From Armatimonadota bacterium (GTDB lineage: Bacteria; Armatimonadota; Hebobacteria; CAIYQO01): DNA of 64,000 bases. The DNA is taken from contig JAKPKV010000050.1 of assembly GCA_029553475.1 (NCBI GenBank), forward strand, positions 1-64,000. Reading direction: 5' to 3'. Shown here in pieces: positions 62,304 to 64,000 of this stretch; positions within the stretch are counted from its first letter, which is position 1, and each line of letters opens with the position of its first letter. A program made the position numbers and the translations under genes. Below the pieces are notes generated by a model that saw only the letters and a program-made list of their open reading frames with translations, searched no databases and was not told the DNA's origin.

Positions 62304-63038
62304 ATGCCGGAACTCACCATTGCCGCCATCGCCGTCGCCACCGTCGAGGGGATGGTGGCGGAGAATTATCGCCGGGGTATCCGGCTGGCGGAGATCGCGC
62401 TCGATGCCCGGCCGGATATTCTCCTGCTGCCGGAGACCTTCGCGGCGGGCTATTGCGCGCATGATCTGCGCCCGTATGGCGAGGAGCGCGAGACCAGCCC
62501 CTACTTGGCGGAGTTCCGGCGCATCTCCGGGGAAGGTGACTGTCTGGTGGCGGTCGGCTACCTGGAGAGCGTGCCCGGCGGCGTGAAGAACGCCGTGGCG
62601 CTCTACGACCGCGGCGCGTTCATCGGCCAGCACGTGAAGAGCTCGCTGTGGCCGGACGACGCGCGCCCCTACCGCGACGAGCGCGTCCTGCTCGTCCCCG
62701 GCGACGGCGTGGAGGTCTTCGACAGCCGTTTCGGGCGTTTCGCCGTGCTCATCTGTTACGAAAACATGCTGGCGGCGAGCTGGGATGCCGTCGCCGGGCG
62801 CGTGGATTTCGCCTTGAGCCCGTATAACTGCCAGGGCGACCCCGCGCAGAACAACGTCCGCGCGGCGCAGCGGCTGGGCCTGCCCTCCGCCTGGGCGGAC
62901 CGCACCGGCACCGTCTACGCCGGCGATCGCTGGAATCCCAACCCCGGCACCGCCGGGCTGGTGGACGGCCGGGGGCACGTCATCGCGAAATCGGCGCCGG
63001 GGGTGGAGACGATCGTGGTCGGTCATTTGCCGATTTAG
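62304..63038 (+). CDS. Nitrilase-superfamily carbon-nitrogen hydrolase
   Basis: The 244-residue protein has the catalytic triad E44 (LLPETFAAGY), K112 (GQHVKSSLW) and C151 (VLICYENM), all with usual context. It should hydrolyse an amide, N-carbamoyl compound or nitrile in the cytoplasm. The final GVETIVVGHLPI resembles small amidohydrolases of the N-carbamoyl group. A possible role beside galactosidases is on N-acylated sugar derivatives, which is speculation. AAGGGGA precedes the ATG at 62304. An upstream ATG at 62289 is possible but weaker. Confidence 0.88.
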   Translation: MPELTIAAIAVATVEGMVAENYRRGIRLAEIALDARPDILLLPETFAAGYCAHDLRPYGEERETSPYLAEFRRISGEGDCLVAVGYLESVPGGVKNAVALYDRGAFIGQHVKSSLWPDDARPYRDERVLLVPGDGVEVFDSRFGRFAVLICYENMLAASWDAVAGRVDFALSPYNCQGDPAQNNVRAAQRLGLPSAWADRTGTVYAGDRWNPNPGTAGLVDGRGHVIAKSAPGVETIVVGHLPI

Positions 63039-63151
63039 CCTCTCCTCTCTCCATGCACCCCACGTTCCGCGCAGGAACGGTGCCGCATACCGTTGAAACT
63101 GCTCACCATATGCCAACTCGTCCGAGAAACTGTTTCTGGAAGGAGTTCCTC

Positions 63152-64000
63152 ATGTCGCGCTGCTGTCTCCTGGTTATGGCGTTGATGATGCTGGCGCTGG
63201 CGCTGCCCGCTTCCGCGCAGGTGAAGGCGCCCAGCGTGCTGGTGATGCTCGGCTACGGCGGCACGCACGAGTTCGCGCTGGATGCCGAGGTGGGCAAAGA
63301 CCTGGCGGCGCAGGGGTTTTTGGTGCGCGCGGTGGATGACCGCGAACCGCTCACCGCCGACTACCTGCGCCAGTTCAACGCCGTCATCGTGGTCGGTCTG
63401 CGCGATTACAACGGCGGCGGCTACTACGGCGTGGGCGGCACTAGCCTGCTGAACACCGCGAAGAACGTCGCGCTGCTGCAGCAGTATGTGCTGGATGGCG
63501 GCGGGCTGCTCTTCGTGCCGGTGATGGCCGGCGCGGGCAGCGAGGTGGCGGAGACGTGCAACGCCGCGCTGGCGCCCTTCAAAGTGCGCATCGGCTGGGA
63601 GGCGGTGGTGGATGAGGCCAACCGCTTCGCTGACAAAGATTTGGCCAATTACGCCTGGACGCGGCAGATCAGCGCGCACCCCATCACCGCCGGGGTGAAG
63701 GCGCTGGCCTATCCCACGCAGGTGATGCGCTGGGACGACGCCTACCCGCTGAACCCGGTGATGCCCGCCGACCCGGCCTGGCAGGTGCTGGCGCGCGGGG
63801 AGGCCACCAGCGTGGGCGCGCGCTACGTGAACCGCGTGCCCACCCCGGCGGAAGCGGGCAAAGCGCCGGCGCTGGCGGCGGTGCGGCAGACGGGCAAGGG
63901 CCGCGTGGCGGTGTTCGGCCTCGGCGGCTTCTACCTGCTCACCCACGCCTTCGCCCCGCGGACGGATGCCCAGGGCAAGCCGCTGCAGAACCAGGGGGAA
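63152..64000 (+). CDS. Secreted protein with class I glutamine-amidotransferase-like (ThuA-type) fold, 3' end outside window
   Basis: The frame is open to the window edge, 283 codons. A signal peptide (about residues 1-23, ending ASAQ) is clear. The next part, VLVMLGYGGTHEFALDAEVG, LTADYLRQFNAVIVVGLRDY and LLQQYVLDGGGLLFVPVMAG, has the beta-alpha-beta order of ThuA/DUF4350-like domains. RQTGKGRVAVFGLGGFYLLTH corresponds to the last strand-helix pair. GGAAGGAG lies upstream of the ATG at 63152. It is likely an exported protein for glycan binding or turnover; no catalytic residue is certain. Confidence 0.75.
   Translation, partial: MSRCCLLVMALMMLALALPASAQVKAPSVLVMLGYGGTHEFALDAEVGKDLAAQGFLVRAVDDREPLTADYLRQFNAVIVVGLRDYNGGGYYGVGGTSLLNTAKNVALLQQYVLDGGGLLFVPVMAGAGSEVAETCNAALAPFKVRIGWEAVVDEANRFADKDLANYAWTRQISAHPITAGVKALAYPTQVMRWDDAYPLNPVMPADPAWQVLARGEATSVGARYVNRVPTPAEAGKAPALAAVRQTGKGRVAVFGLGGFYLLTHAFAPRTDAQGKPLQNQGE

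Overview
The window looks like chromosomal DNA from an uncultivated, GC-rich bacterium, most plausibly an Armatimonadota-type lineage. The main clue is two stand-alone pseudopilin-type genes (23707-24849 minus, 44935-46272 plus). Their N-termini carry the [14 protein letters not shown] cleavage motif followed by FPVFA(K/R)AREKARQ, a combination I associate with that phylum and its neighbours. Many cytoplasmic glycoside hydrolases, a LacI regulator, menaquinone methylation (menG) and a ferredoxin-dependent 2-oxoacid oxidoreductase fit a heterotrophic glycan degrader. I see no phage, CRISPR array, insertion sequence, tRNA or rRNA gene; the one recognisable RNA gene is rnpB (RNase P RNA, 16237-16608 plus). 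The taxonomic placement is inference.

Layout. 1-11 kb: M24 peptidase (runs off the left edge), TspO, an orphan response regulator with a small membrane protein, a GH38 mannosidase, a secreted hypothetical, a Hyp-GH6-like glycosidase, rdgB and two very small proteins. 11.8-16.6 kb: ferredoxin, alpha and beta subunits of a 2-oxoacid:ferredoxin oxidoreductase, split by a HAD phosphatase, an MNT nucleotidyltransferase and a broken HEPN gene; then yqeG and rnpB. 17-24.9 kb: second Hyp-GH6-like protein, mscL, a TPR protein, a beta-helix glycosidase and a pseudopilin. 24.9-31.4 kb (minus strand): zinc-ribbon/membrane protein, HEAT protein, nitroreductase, a GH2-like protein lacking the acid/base glutamate, and a sensorless histidine kinase. 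31.6-44.3 kb: gltX, mfd, O-antigen-ligase-like protein, nadA, an ArgA-like acetyltransferase overlapping a PfkB-like kinase, a gene broken by an in-frame TAG, and menG. 44.9-64 kb: pseudopilin, LacI regulator, a propeller-cyclophilin fusion, a DUF401 permease-like protein, then a glycan-degradation run: GH140-like, GH39-like, ADP-ribosylglycohydrolase, GH2 and GH42 beta-galactosidases, a nitrilase-superfamily amidase and a secreted ThuA-like protein (runs off the right edge).

How genes work together. The glycosidases that start without a signal peptide (GH38, both Hyp-GH6-like, GH39, GH140-like, GH2, GH42) should act on oligosaccharides already imported, yet no sugar transporter is encoded here. 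The LacI regulator at 46.3 kb is the only obvious local candidate for control.

Two features stand out. Almost every intergenic gap carries palindromic dispersed repeats of several distinct families; some are nested, one pair is 95% identical in inverted orientation, and one has apparently entered the mfd reading frame. Second, many genes have an extended -10 box (TGNTAYAAT) only 6-9 bases from the start codon, predicting leaderless transcripts, while others carry strong Shine-Dalgarno sites.
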